From positions 1-46,328 of the IMG/VR virus record IMGVR_UViG_3300023184_003454: a stretch of DNA of 46,328 nt. One strand, 5' to 3'. The notes beneath the pieces were generated by a model that was given only the letters and a program-made list of their open reading frames with translations, was not told the origin of the DNA and made no database searches. This document shows, piece by piece, positions 14,645 through 22,282 of the stretch. The position numbers and the translations under genes were made by a program. This DNA comes from a virus. The stretch's first letter is position 1. Each line of letters opens with the position of its first letter.

Positions 14645-14721
14645 ATTTCAATAAATTTGCGTAGATGTATAAATAAATATTACACTATTAATATACAAAA
14701 TAAAAACAACAAACAAAAATT
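14645..14721. promoter_or_regulatory. divergent promoter region between lysis and replication operons
   Basis: The 77-bp AT-rich gap separates the minus-strand lysis cassette from the plus-strand replication block, so both must initiate here or upstream. On the minus strand, TTTG followed after 20 nt by TATTTATA fits a Bacteroidota-type promoter. On the plus strand, TTTG at about 14657 with TACACTAT 21 nt later is a poorer match. Neither matches well enough to be sure. Confidence 0.35.
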
Positions 14722-15237
14722 ATGACTAAAGAAAATTATAGAAATATGATGTCTGAAAAGTTAATAGTAGCTTTTCAGCAAACATTTTATGAAAAAGTGG
14801 GATATGTACCTGTAGTGCATACAAATAGAGAACATAGAAATAATAATAAAATATTGAAATTAGAAGAATTAGAATCAATTATTAATCAGTTTATTCCTGA
14901 AGAATTAACTAAAAGACATAAAATTAAATCTGTAAAAAATCAGTCTAGATTTAGACCATTAGCAGATATCAGGCATATTTTTTGTCATATAGCTTATTCT
15001 ATGGGTTATAAACTTACAGATATAGGTAGATATTTAGATAATAGAGATCATACAACAGTGATAAATTCCTTAAAAAGATTTAAAGAATTAATCTCATATG
15101 ATGAATTATTTTTAAATAATTATGAAATCATATTACAAAATATAAATAAACACATGGATAATGGAGATAAATTACTACACTTTGCTTTTGAAGAATCAGT
15201 TGACACCGAATCAACATTATCTTCTGTATTGTTGTAA
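14722..15237 (+). CDS. DnaA domain-IV-like replication initiator (171 aa)
   Basis: The C-terminal half carries the DNA-binding signature of DnaA domain IV: a helix around RHIFCHIAYSMGYKLTDIGR at about residues 87-106, then the recognition-helix motif RDHTTVINSLKRF at about 111-123. This helix-turn-helix binds DnaA boxes. There is no AAA+ ATPase domain, so this is not a full DnaA; the N-terminal part is helical and unrecognised. As first gene of the replication block it probably marks or opens the phage origin, or recruits host DnaA or helicase. Its 3' end overlaps the next gene by 77 nt in another frame. Confidence 0.8.
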   Translation: MTKENYRNMMSEKLIVAFQQTFYEKVGYVPVVHTNREHRNNNKILKLEELESIINQFIPEELTKRHKIKSVKNQSRFRPLADIRHIFCHIAYSMGYKLTDIGRYLDNRDHTTVINSLKRFKELISYDELFLNNYEIILQNINKHMDNGDKLLHFAFEESVDTESTLSSVLL

Positions 15238-15727
15238 AAACAATATAAAAAGTTCACTTATATATAATCCTGCACAAGATATAGGATTATTACAAGCATC
15301 TGGCTTTTTAAATAAAGATAATACAATTACAGATAAAGCTGAAAAAGCTATAGATAATCTTGGTGGTATATTTAGAAAAACTAAATCCACTGCTGCTGAA
15401 GATTTAATGGGAGCTGATTTTTTAGTGTATATGAGTGAATTTAGAAATCATTTTCCCACAACAAAGAGATCATCTCCAGCAGAAATAAAAACAAAGTTTG
15501 CTAAATTATTTATGGAAAACCCAGGAATTGACTGGAAAATCTTAATAAAAGCAACACAACTTTATTTTTCTGAAGATAGAGATGACAAATACATATATAA
15601 AGCATCCAATTTTATAATGGTTCAAAGAGGTGGAATTAACACCTATCCTATTTTGGAATATTATGAAAGAGTTGAAAATGGTGAACAACCCTTAGATTCA
15701 GATGTAAATATGTATCAGATATATTAG
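15161..15727 (+). CDS. hypothetical replication-block protein, possible helicase loader (188 aa)
   Basis: The protein begins MEINYYTLLLKNQLTPNQHY and contains a winged-helix-like N-terminal region and a basic middle (FPTTKRSSPAEIKTKFAKLF). I do not recognise a named family. Sitting between the initiator-like gene and the DnaB helicase gene, it occupies the position of a helicase loader or primosome protein in many phages, but this is inference from context. The start is deep within the upstream gene; LTPNQHYLLYC near the N-terminus looks conserved, so the early start is preferred. Confidence 0.6.
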   Translation: MEINYYTLLLKNQLTPNQHYLLYCCKNNIKSSLIYNPAQDIGLLQASGFLNKDNTITDKAEKAIDNLGGIFRKTKSTAAEDLMGADFLVYMSEFRNHFPTTKRSSPAEIKTKFAKLFMENPGIDWKILIKATQLYFSEDRDDKYIYKASNFIMVQRGGINTYPILEYYERVENGEQPLDSDVNMYQIY

Positions 15728-15740
15728 CAAATAATTATAT

Positions 15741-16514
15741 ATGAATACAAAACAACAAGATGTTCCAGTTAAAAAATGGAGACATGTGTCTGAAATAAGA
15801 CATGAGACACTTAATTACATTAAGAAGAGAAGGATAGGACTTATTAAGTCAATTAGAACTCCATGGCCCAAATTAAACAATGTGCTAATGGATGGACTAG
15901 AGTGGGGAAGCATATATGTTATTGGAGGTAGACCTGGGACGGGTAAAACAAGTGTTGTATCTCAGATTACTAATCAAGCTCATATGAATAATCCTGGACA
16001 GGATTTTGCAGTGCTTAATTTTCAATTTGAGATGGGAGATAGAGTGATTGGTGCTAGAGAGCTTACTAAGCCACTTAACATGGATATAAAAAAGATTTTT
16101 AGTGCACATCCCACTGATAAATTAACTAATAGTGATTTACAAGAGATTGAAAATTTTCACACTGATAAAAAATCTGATGAAATATACTATGTCACTGATG
16201 CATTAAATGCAAAAGACTTTACAAAAGAAGTTTTAAAGTTTTATAGTATAGTTCAAAAGCCAATTATTATCACTATTGACCATTCTGTATTAGTTAAAAA
16301 AGGTGCAGATGAACTAAATCAAATGGAAGCACTTTATAATCTTTCAAGTGAAATGGTTTATTTAAAGAAAAAGATACCTGATAGCATGTACATAGTATTA
16401 TCACAAATGAATAGATCTATTGAGGATCATACTAGAAGAGTGAATGGTAATATAGCAAATTATCCCACCTCTAATGATTTATTTGCTGCTGATGCTTTGA
16501 TGCAGAATGCGGAT
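15741..16514 (+). CDS. DnaB-like replicative helicase, exon 1
   Basis: This encodes residues 1-258 of a 334-aa RecA-fold SF4 helicase, which is the motor domain only and lacks the DnaB N-terminal domain. Walker A is GGRPGTGKT at 62-70, the glutamate-bearing motif 1a is FQFEMGDR, Walker B is IIITIDHSVLV, and motif 3 is YIVLSQMNRS. The exon ends with AATGCGGAT, whose GCGGAT pairs with the guide GTCCGC at 17406-17411 with the terminal U.G. Unspliced translation adds RRVKKKLCNN and stops at 16571. It unwinds the fork for the phage polymerase. Confidence 0.88.
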
Positions 16515-16531
16515 AGAAGAGTAAAAAAAAA

Positions 16532-16563
16532 GTTGTGTAATAACATCTTTTATGTTATATTTG
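16532..16563 (+). promoter_or_regulatory. Bacteroidota-type promoter for the LAGLIDADG gene
   Basis: GTTG at 16532-16535 is followed after 20 nt by TATATTTG at 16556-16563, a full match to the -7 consensus TAnnTTTG. The ATG is 21 nt downstream. It lies wholly within the intron. Confidence 0.5.
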
Positions 16564-16584
16564 TAATATAAAACTATTATAAAT

Positions 16585-17400
16585 ATGAAAAAACAAGAAG
16601 AAATATCATTAAAATTATCTAAAGATGAAAATTTTTATAAACTAACTAATAAAGAATTAGCAATTAAGTATAATTGTTCTAAAGCTACTATTGATAGAGC
16701 TATCAGATTATCAAAACTTAAAAAAGATAAATCAATAATAGGAAGTTTAAAAAAATATTCTGAAAAGAAAAAACCAGAGTTACATATTAGTAAAGAATTA
16801 GATGAAATAATTACAGGATCTATGTTAGGAGATGGATATATAAAAGATTATATTAAACATACTTCTGGACCAGAAAGAAGAAAAAATAGAAATTCTTCTT
16901 TAGTTTTAAAACATGGTTATAAACAAGAGGAGTATATAATGTATAAAAGAAATATAATTAATAATCATGTTCTTTCTTACATAAGAAAACAAGATATAAC
17001 AGATATTAGATTTAAAAATCCTTTATATACTCAATATATTGTAGAAACTAGTCAAAATTCTGCGTTTAATAAACATAGAGATTTATGGTATGTTAATGGA
17101 AAAAAAATTATTCCGTTTAATAAACTAATATTTACTCCTTTAATACTTGCTATATGGTTTCAAGATGATGGTTTTAAAACTTCTAGTAGTTATATATTAA
17201 GTACTAATGGTTTTAATAAAAATGAAGTAGAAAAACTTTCTAATTTATTAAACTATACTTATGGTTTATCTACTTATATTAGACATCAATCTAATAATCA
17301 ATGGATTATTATTATTCCAGCAAAAGACATAAGTAATTTTAATGATATTATTCTTCCTTACATACATGAAAGCATGTTATACAAAATAATTTTTAAATAA
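16585..17400 (+). CDS. intron-encoded LAGLIDADG homing endonuclease
   Basis: This 271-aa nuclease has two LAGLIDADG-type motifs, ITGSMLGDG at residues 76-84 and LAIWFQDDG at about 187-195, whose acidic residues form the two metal sites of a monomeric enzyme. An N-terminal helix-turn-helix (NKELAIKYNCSKATIDRAIR, about 22-41) adds DNA binding, as in related terminase- or NUMOD-associated enzymes. It should cleave intronless dnaB-like genes and promote intron homing. It sits upstream of the guide sequence inside the P1 loop and has its own promoter-like element. Confidence 0.88.
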   Translation: MKKQEEISLKLSKDENFYKLTNKELAIKYNCSKATIDRAIRLSKLKKDKSIIGSLKKYSEKKKPELHISKELDEIITGSMLGDGYIKDYIKHTSGPERRKNRNSSLVLKHGYKQEEYIMYKRNIINNHVLSYIRKQDITDIRFKNPLYTQYIVETSQNSAFNKHRDLWYVNGKKIIPFNKLIFTPLILAIWFQDDGFKTSSSYILSTNGFNKNEVEKLSNLLNYTYGLSTYIRHQSNNQWIIIIPAKDISNFNDIILPYIHESMLYKIIFK

Positions 17401-17643
17401 AAGCAGTCCGCTTAAAATAGGGTGAATTGTCTGGGAAGCCTTGAAGAAGGTAATCAGCAGCCAAGCTTGGGTAGTAATACCCTTGAAGGTTCAACGACTA
17501 ATAGCCAAATCCTACCAAGTAATGTTGAGGATAGTAATGCTAACACGAGCTCCCTACCTGATAGTAATATCAGTGATGATATAGTCTAAACTAGAGATAT
17601 GACTAAATGAAACTCTAGAAATATAGAATAAAGAGTCTATATG

Positions 17644-17874
17644 ATAATAAAATTGGCTGTTATACTTTTAAATAGTCCAGATAAGATGGGAATTACAGAG
17701 TATGGTCCAGAAAAAATTAAAGTGGAAAATGGTATGATTGTATTTCATCTTATAAAAAATAGATTTGGAGAATTATGTATGTTATTCTTTAAACAAGATT
17801 TAAAATATTTTGAAGTACAAGAAGGTCCAACACCACAAACAAATAAAGTTCATATTAAAAAATTCACACCATAA
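17644..17874 (+). CDS. DnaB-like replicative helicase, exon 2
   Basis: This supplies the last 76 residues: IIKLAVILLNSPDKMGITEY, GPEKIKVENGM, the strand FHLIKNRFGELCMLFF and a short tail. This is the C-terminal strand region following motif 4 of DnaB-type helicases; K-N-R-x-G is the usual loop (KNRxG) that carries the arginine finger. The apparent ATG at 17641 is part of the intron's 3' end and not a real start. The stop overlaps the start of the next gene (TAATGG). Confidence 0.85.
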   Translation: MIKLAVILLNSPDKMGITEYGPEKIKVENGMIVFHLIKNRFGELCMLFFKQDLKYFEVQEGPTPQTNKVHIKKFTP

Positions 17875-18515
17875 TGGCAAAATTAAATACAAGAAGTCTA
17901 GATACACCAAAAGTAAAAACTACTGACAGAACAAAGATTGTTAAAGAGATGTTATCATATCATGAACCTGCTTTTTGCATGTTAAATGAAGATAATCCAT
18001 TGTTTTATCCAAAATGTCCATTTATATGGAATGATGAGGAAACTATTTCATTAATGAAAGCTGAACTTATTTCTCCTGTATTCTATACAGAAATAGTAAA
18101 TGCAGATTACACTATAAAAGATCCTAACAGAACTTTGTATAAATTCCGTGGAAATATCAATTACATTAACGAATATTTTAGTAAAATTGAGAACGGAATT
18201 ACTGGGGAATATTCAAGATATTTCGTACCTTTACATGAGTTTGAAAGAGTTGATTTACAATTGCTGTTTCCTGAAGAAAAGCCTCCTGTTCTCAACTTTA
18301 ATCTTCAAGAACCTCTAAACACTTCTAAATTTACAGAACTTCCTTTATCATTTAAGGAAGATGAAGATGATAGAGATAATGATGAAGATTCACTGATGAC
18401 AAAGCTTACCATTCGTGATCATGCTGCAATTCAATGGAAATTACCAGTTTCAAAAAAAGAATGGTTAAACAAATTAATAAAACAAGTAAATAATGGAACT
18501 AGAGAAAACAAATAA
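17874..18515 (+). CDS. hypothetical protein of the replication block (213 aa)
   Basis: A soluble protein with a basic N-terminus (MAKLNTRSLDTPKVKTTDRT), a Pro/aromatic middle (FYPKCPFIWNDEE) and a strongly acidic stretch (FKEDEDDRDNDEDS) before a basic end. No motif is recognised. It overlaps the DnaB exon 2 stop by one base and the annealing-protein gene by 23 nt, so it is embedded in the replication operon. Confidence 0.6.
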   Translation: MAKLNTRSLDTPKVKTTDRTKIVKEMLSYHEPAFCMLNEDNPLFYPKCPFIWNDEETISLMKAELISPVFYTEIVNADYTIKDPNRTLYKFRGNINYINEYFSKIENGITGEYSRYFVPLHEFERVDLQLLFPEEKPPVLNFNLQEPLNTSKFTELPLSFKEDEDDRDNDEDSLMTKLTIRDHAAIQWKLPVSKKEWLNKLIKQVNNGTRENK

Positions 18516-19104
18516 TATAGAAAACGTAAAAGAATATTTACAAACTTTAATAAACAGTAAACAAATACCTGTTCATATTAAAACTGTAGAACAAGCTTTT
18601 ATGATTAACCAAATGGGTAAAGAATTAGGGTTTCCTACTCTTCAATCTTTTCATTATTTAATTCCCATCCAAGGAAAATTAAGTTTGAGTGCAAAAGCTG
18701 TAGGTGCTTTATTGAGAAAAGGTGGTGTTAAATATATCACTAAAGAAGATGGTGTATATGTATTTGCTGATGGCACAACAGATACAATATCACTGAAAAA
18801 AGATGGAACAAAACCAATTGATAGAAGAACTACAATTGATTTTTATAGAGATGGTTTAGTGGAATCTTGTTCTTTTACTTGGAGAGATGCTGAAGGTCAA
18901 GGTTTAACAAGTAAAGACAATTGGACACGAATGCCCAAGGAAATGCTTTTTGCTAGATGTTTAGCAAAAGGTGCTAATAGAATTGGTTCAGATTTATTAT
19001 TAGGATTGTACACTGCTGAAGAATTAGCAGATACATTTTTAAATGAGAATCAAGTAAAAAGAAATGAAGACTGCACAATAGCAGAAATTATAGAAGTAAA
19101 ATAA
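18493..19104 (+). CDS. RecT-like single-strand annealing protein
   Basis: At 203 aa it resembles the RecT/Bet-type annealing family: a helix with AFMINQMGKELGF, then FPTLQSFHYLIPIQGKLSLS, a WRDAEGQGLTSKDNW block and the signature NWTRMPKEMLFARCLAKGAN, followed by LLGLYTAEELAD. Such proteins pair complementary single strands during recombination-dependent replication, usually with an exonuclease. The PD-(D/E)XK exonuclease candidate at 22273 would be the partner, and the SSB-like protein comes next. The assignment is from motif pattern; the length is shorter than typical RecT. Confidence 0.7.
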   Translation: MELEKTNNIENVKEYLQTLINSKQIPVHIKTVEQAFMINQMGKELGFPTLQSFHYLIPIQGKLSLSAKAVGALLRKGGVKYITKEDGVYVFADGTTDTISLKKDGTKPIDRRTTIDFYRDGLVESCSFTWRDAEGQGLTSKDNWTRMPKEMLFARCLAKGANRIGSDLLLGLYTAEELADTFLNENQVKRNEDCTIAEIIEVK

Positions 19105-19128
19105 ATTAAAAATTAAAAACTAAAAAAC

Positions 19129-19782
19129 ATGGCATTAAGCACAAAAAACATGAAAACTTCAGAAGGTAAACTGAACAAAACCATCAATCCAGGAAATGTA
19201 ATTGGTAAAGTTTATGACATTTCATTAAAACCAGGTTACAATCCTGATAGTTATTATCTTGTATTGAATGTTGAAACATCACCAATTGATGATTTTGAAG
19301 GATTTTATATTGATCCATCAGATGAATCTAAAGGTAGACATTTAGGTCAAGTGGGTAGAGTGAGAACTTCTCAATATGCTTATGAAACAAAAACACTTCC
19401 TAGTGGTGTTGAAGTAAACCGTGATGAGAACATCTTAAAAGTTTTAATGACATTAGCTAAAGCTCAAAACACAATTGATGCTCTCAATGAAATTGAAGCT
19501 GATACAATTGAAGAATTTGTATTAGAAGCAAAAGATGTAGTTTGTAATAATGTTTATTTAAATTTCTGTATAGCTGGTAAAGAGTATACTAATAAAGATA
19601 AATACATTGCACATGATTTATATCTTCCAAAATTATCTGGAAAGAAATATGCATTTTCTAATGATGTTGATAGTGTATTGACATTTGATGAGAAAATTCA
19701 TATTCTTTCTGAAAAGAAAAAAGCAACAGAATCTTTAGCTGATTTTGAACCAGCACCAGCTAACAGTTTTGATATGTTCTAA
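19129..19782 (+). CDS. probable single-stranded DNA-binding protein (217 aa)
   Basis: The N-terminal two thirds look like an OB-type fold: a strand region NPGNVIGKVYDISLKPG, then VLNVETSP and HLGQVGRVRTSQYAYE. The protein ends in an acidic and aromatic tail, DFEPAPANSFDMF, comparable to the protein-interaction tips of SSBs. It directly follows the annealing-protein gene and precedes a strong terminator. The SSB role is inferred from tail, layout and position. Confidence 0.6.
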   Translation: MALSTKNMKTSEGKLNKTINPGNVIGKVYDISLKPGYNPDSYYLVLNVETSPIDDFEGFYIDPSDESKGRHLGQVGRVRTSQYAYETKTLPSGVEVNRDENILKVLMTLAKAQNTIDALNEIEADTIEEFVLEAKDVVCNNVYLNFCIAGKEYTNKDKYIAHDLYLPKLSGKKYAFSNDVDSVLTFDEKIHILSEKKKATESLADFEPAPANSFDMF

Positions 19783-19801
19783 TTGTTAATGACATGTGAA
19801 T

Positions 19802-19834
19802 AAGGGGAAGTGTAATGCTTCCCCTTATTTTTTT
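19802..19834 (+). terminator. Rho-independent terminator
   Basis: AAGGGGAAG (19802-19810) and CTTCCCCTT (19818-19826) form a perfect 9-bp stem with a 7-nt loop, followed by ATTTTTTTG. It ends the operon containing the SSB-like gene. It also argues against the ATG at 19815 as primase start, because that ATG is inside the loop. Confidence 0.85.
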
Positions 19835-19850
19835 GTCTTTATTTTATTTT

Positions 19851-20849
19851 ATGATTAGTATAAAGAATTTAATAATTGATTATAAAGATATTCCTGAAAC
19901 GTGGATTTTTGAACATTATTGTAAGTTAAGTAGAAAATTAATTGGACAAGATGAGAAAATAAAAAGCATGTTTAATAGTAAAGATACTGTTCCTAGTATG
20001 TGTATTTATTTTAATAAATCCATTGGTAAGTATAAATTTAAAGATTTTTCCACTGGTAAAAGTGGTGATGCTATTAATCTTGTTATTTATATTTATGAAT
20101 TGTCTTTTAAAGATGCAGTTAATAAAGTGATAAATGATTATAAGAAATACATTAATCATCATAAAGAATATACTATATCAGAATTCAGAGAATATACAAA
20201 GTTTAAAGTTTGCTCACATAGTGTAAGAGAATGGAATATATTAGATAGAGATTTTTGGGTGAGATATAATGTAGGTACATCTTTGTTGAATAAGTATAAT
20301 ATTAAGCCATTAGAAAGTTACACTATGGAAAAAGGGTGTGATGATGAAAATATTGAAATACAATCTATAACAATAAGTGGTGATTATATTTATGGATATT
20401 TTAAAGAAAATGGTGACATGTATAAAATATATCAACCCAAAAATAAAAATAAGAAATTCCTTAAAATTAAATCTTACATACAAGGATCTGAACAATTAGA
20501 AAATCATCATAACTTATTGATAACCAGCAGTTTAAAAGATATTTTATCTATTAAAAGTTTAGGTTTAAAAATAGATTGTGTAGCACCTGATAGTGAAAAC
20601 ACTATGATTCCTAAAGCAGAAATGCTTAAATATTTAGAATTATATCACGGAAATGTTTCTGTTTTATTTGATAATGATGATCCTGGAATAGAAGCTATGA
20701 AAAAATATAAAAATATTTATAACATTAATGCATTTGTATTACCACTAAGTAAAGACCCAAGTGATAGTATTAAAGAACATGGTGTTAAGAAAGTGTTATA
20801 CACTTTAGTTCCTCTGTTGCAAAGATCATATGAAAGAGTATCTTTGTAG
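19851..20849 (+). CDS. DnaG-type primase (TOPRIM)
   Basis: The product is 332 aa from ATG 19851; an in-frame ATG at 19815 lies within the terminator hairpin and is rejected. The N-terminal part resembles the primase zinc-domain fold without the cysteines (SMCIYFNKSIGKYKFKDF then SGDAINLVIYIY). The TOPRIM catalytic site is at the C-terminus: NLLITSSLKDILSIKSLGL (Lys instead of the usual Glu region), then FDNDDPG with Asp274 and Asp276, and KDPSD. It synthesises RNA primers for the PolB replisome. The loss of zinc ligands suggests a different template recognition. Confidence 0.75.
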   Translation: MISIKNLIIDYKDIPETWIFEHYCKLSRKLIGQDEKIKSMFNSKDTVPSMCIYFNKSIGKYKFKDFSTGKSGDAINLVIYIYELSFKDAVNKVINDYKKYINHHKEYTISEFREYTKFKVCSHSVREWNILDRDFWVRYNVGTSLLNKYNIKPLESYTMEKGCDDENIEIQSITISGDYIYGYFKENGDMYKIYQPKNKNKKFLKIKSYIQGSEQLENHHNLLITSSLKDILSIKSLGLKIDCVAPDSENTMIPKAEMLKYLELYHGNVSVLFDNDDPGIEAMKKYKNIYNINAFVLPLSKDPSDSIKEHGVKKVLYTLVPLLQRSYERVSL

Positions 20850-20851
20850 CT

Positions 20852-21262
20852 ATGGCTAAAATAGTTAAAACAAGAAAAGGAGCTGCTCCTAAAACAAGAA
20901 ATTCAGGTACATTAACAGAATCTATGTATTTTTCTAAAATTCGTTCTGCATTAAGAAATGCATTTAGATATTGGACTCCTATGTTAATAGCTTTAGAACA
21001 AGCATCTAGACCTTCTCAATCAAGTAATAAAAAAATTAAAAAAGAGTATCAATGTGCTCATTGTAATAAATGGTTTAAAAGAGCTGATGTGCAGATTGAT
21101 CATAAAATTGAATGTGGTAGTTTAAGATGTTATGATGATATAGTACCTTTTATACAAAGGCTTACACAAGAAAATGTTGATGCATATCAGATTCTTTGTA
21201 AAAATAACTGTCATTTAATTAAAACTAAATTAGAAAAAAATGAAAGAAAAAATAAAAAATAA
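20852..21262 (+). CDS. HNH-type protein conserved in phages (136 aa)
   Basis: A basic N-terminus (MAKIVKTRKGAAPKTRNSGT) precedes a zinc-bound HNH domain: YQCAHCNKWF at about 64-73, VQIDHKIECGS at about 79-89, and LCKNNCHLIKTK at about 115-126. It probably nicks or cuts DNA during recombination or packaging. Its position 2 nt after primase and its lack of NUMOD domains or a private promoter suggest a resident phage function and not a homing endonuclease. The last HNH position reads N-C-H, which retains a usable His. Confidence 0.75.
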   Translation: MAKIVKTRKGAAPKTRNSGTLTESMYFSKIRSALRNAFRYWTPMLIALEQASRPSQSSNKKIKKEYQCAHCNKWFKRADVQIDHKIECGSLRCYDDIVPFIQRLTQENVDAYQILCKNNCHLIKTKLEKNERKNKK

Positions 21263-21566
21263 AGAAGACCTTATAGATGCAGTGTATGATCAAATCATGG
21301 ATGATATAAAAATTGGATATGGAGAAGCTATAGAAGAATTAATTACATTCTTACCTGTAGTAAACCTTATTGAATATCTTCCAGAAAAAAGATGGGAAGA
21401 ATTTAAACATTTAAGAGAAGATATTAGTACAAAAAATGAACTTATACATGATATTGTACAGGATTTAATGGAAAATGAATATGATTCTCAACAATATATT
21501 AAAGATCTTTTGATAGAAGTACTATCTACAAGAACTTTAGAAGATTTAAAAGAAATAAATGCTTAA
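21240..21566 (+). CDS. hypothetical acidic helical protein (108 aa)
   Basis: A strongly helical, acidic protein (KNKEDLIDAVYDQIMDDIKI, then ELIHDIVQDLMENEYD) with no recognised motif. It starts inside the 3' end of the HNH gene (23-nt overlap), so it is probably translationally coupled. The function is unknown. Confidence 0.6.
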   Translation: MKEKIKNKEDLIDAVYDQIMDDIKIGYGEAIEELITFLPVVNLIEYLPEKRWEEFKHLREDISTKNELIHDIVQDLMENEYDSQQYIKDLLIEVLSTRTLEDLKEINA

Positions 21567-21594
21567 TTTACAAACAATTAAAAATTAAAAAAAC

Positions 21595-21960
21595 ATGGGA
21601 AGATATTATACGGGGGATATAGAAGGTAAATTTTGGTTTGCTTTACAATCAAGTGATGCTGCATCTAGATTTGCACCAAGTGCTGAACAAGATTTAGCAT
21701 ACATACCTTACTATTTTACTGAAGAAGATCACTTAGAAGAAATTCAAGCAGAATTAAAAAATATAGAAGATAAGTTAGGAGATAATCTTAAAAAAATTGA
21801 TGATTTCTTTGAAAAAGTTGATGGATATAATGATAATATACTCAAAGAAAATGATATCAGTAGAGAACACCTTAGTGATTATGCTGATTATAAATTAGGT
21901 AAACAAATAGAAGAATGTGTCATTAGAACAGGAGAATGTTCATTTGATGCAGAATTATAA
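21595..21960 (+). CDS. conserved phage protein (121 aa)
   Basis: The opening MGRYYTGDIEGKFWFALQSS followed by DAASRF is a pattern I recognise from many phages of Bacteroidota and Firmicutes, always of unknown function. The rest is a long acidic coiled-coil-like region (LEEIQAELKNIEDKLGDNL) and a conserved-looking end with CSFDAEL. Cytoplasmic. Confidence 0.65.
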   Translation: MGRYYTGDIEGKFWFALQSSDAASRFAPSAEQDLAYIPYYFTEEDHLEEIQAELKNIEDKLGDNLKKIDDFFEKVDGYNDNILKENDISREHLSDYADYKLGKQIEECVIRTGECSFDAEL

Positions 21961-21963
21961 AAT

Positions 21964-22170
21964 ATGGCACAATTACACGAAACATTAATGGGTAAGAAGC
22001 TCATTACACATGATATACCAGAATTAATTAGAAATATTGAAAATCTAGGTAGATCATTAGAAAAGATTAATGATATATTAGATGATATGCATTTATTATT
22101 TTTAGAATTAAAAGAAAAAGAAAATGGAAGAAGCACAAGAGATGGCAAGTCTGATATCAATACTCAGTAA
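21964..22170 (+). CDS. hypothetical small protein (68 aa)
   Basis: A short helical protein beginning MAQLHETLMGKKLITHDIPE, a common opening among small phage proteins. It is followed by an amphipathic helix (LIRNIENLGRSLEKINDIL) that may form a coiled coil. No function is assigned. Its last 47 nt overlap the next small gene in another frame. Confidence 0.6.
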   Translation: MAQLHETLMGKKLITHDIPELIRNIENLGRSLEKINDILDDMHLLFLELKEKENGRSTRDGKSDINTQ

Positions 22171-22282
22171 TACTTTAAAAGTATATAGTGATTTTGTTGA
22201 AAGACTTGAATCCACCACTACAGATAAAGAAACAGCTGAAAAAATTAGAAAATTTTTAAAAGAACAAAAAATATGGAATTAA
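22124..22282 (+). CDS. hypothetical small helical protein (52 aa)
   Basis: A 52-aa frame starting ATGGAAGAAGCACAAG encodes MEEAQEMASLISILSNTLKV followed by a charged helix and KEQKIWN. It bridges the gap between the 68-aa protein and the exonuclease gene, overlapping both, as is common in this operon. No motif. Real status is supported by the otherwise empty 100-nt gap and an A-rich start context. Confidence 0.5.
   Translation: MEEAQEMASLISILSNTLKVYSDFVERLESTTTDKETAEKIRKFLKEQKIWN

Larger units (their letters stand above)
16515..17643 (+). ncRNA. group I intron in the DnaB-like helicase gene
   Basis: The 1129-nt intron has a LAGLIDADG gene in the P1 loop, so the guide GTCCGC (17406-17411) comes after the coding region. 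The core has AATCAGCAGCCAAGC at 17452-17466, GTTCAACGACTA at 17489-17500 and GATGATATAGTC at 17575-17586. The last intron base is G17643. Joined exons read AAT-GCG-GAT-ATA-ATA-AAA (N-A-D-I-I-K). The core is nearly identical to those of the AAA+ and VWA introns, which suggests a common ancestor that spread within this genome. Confidence 0.88.
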
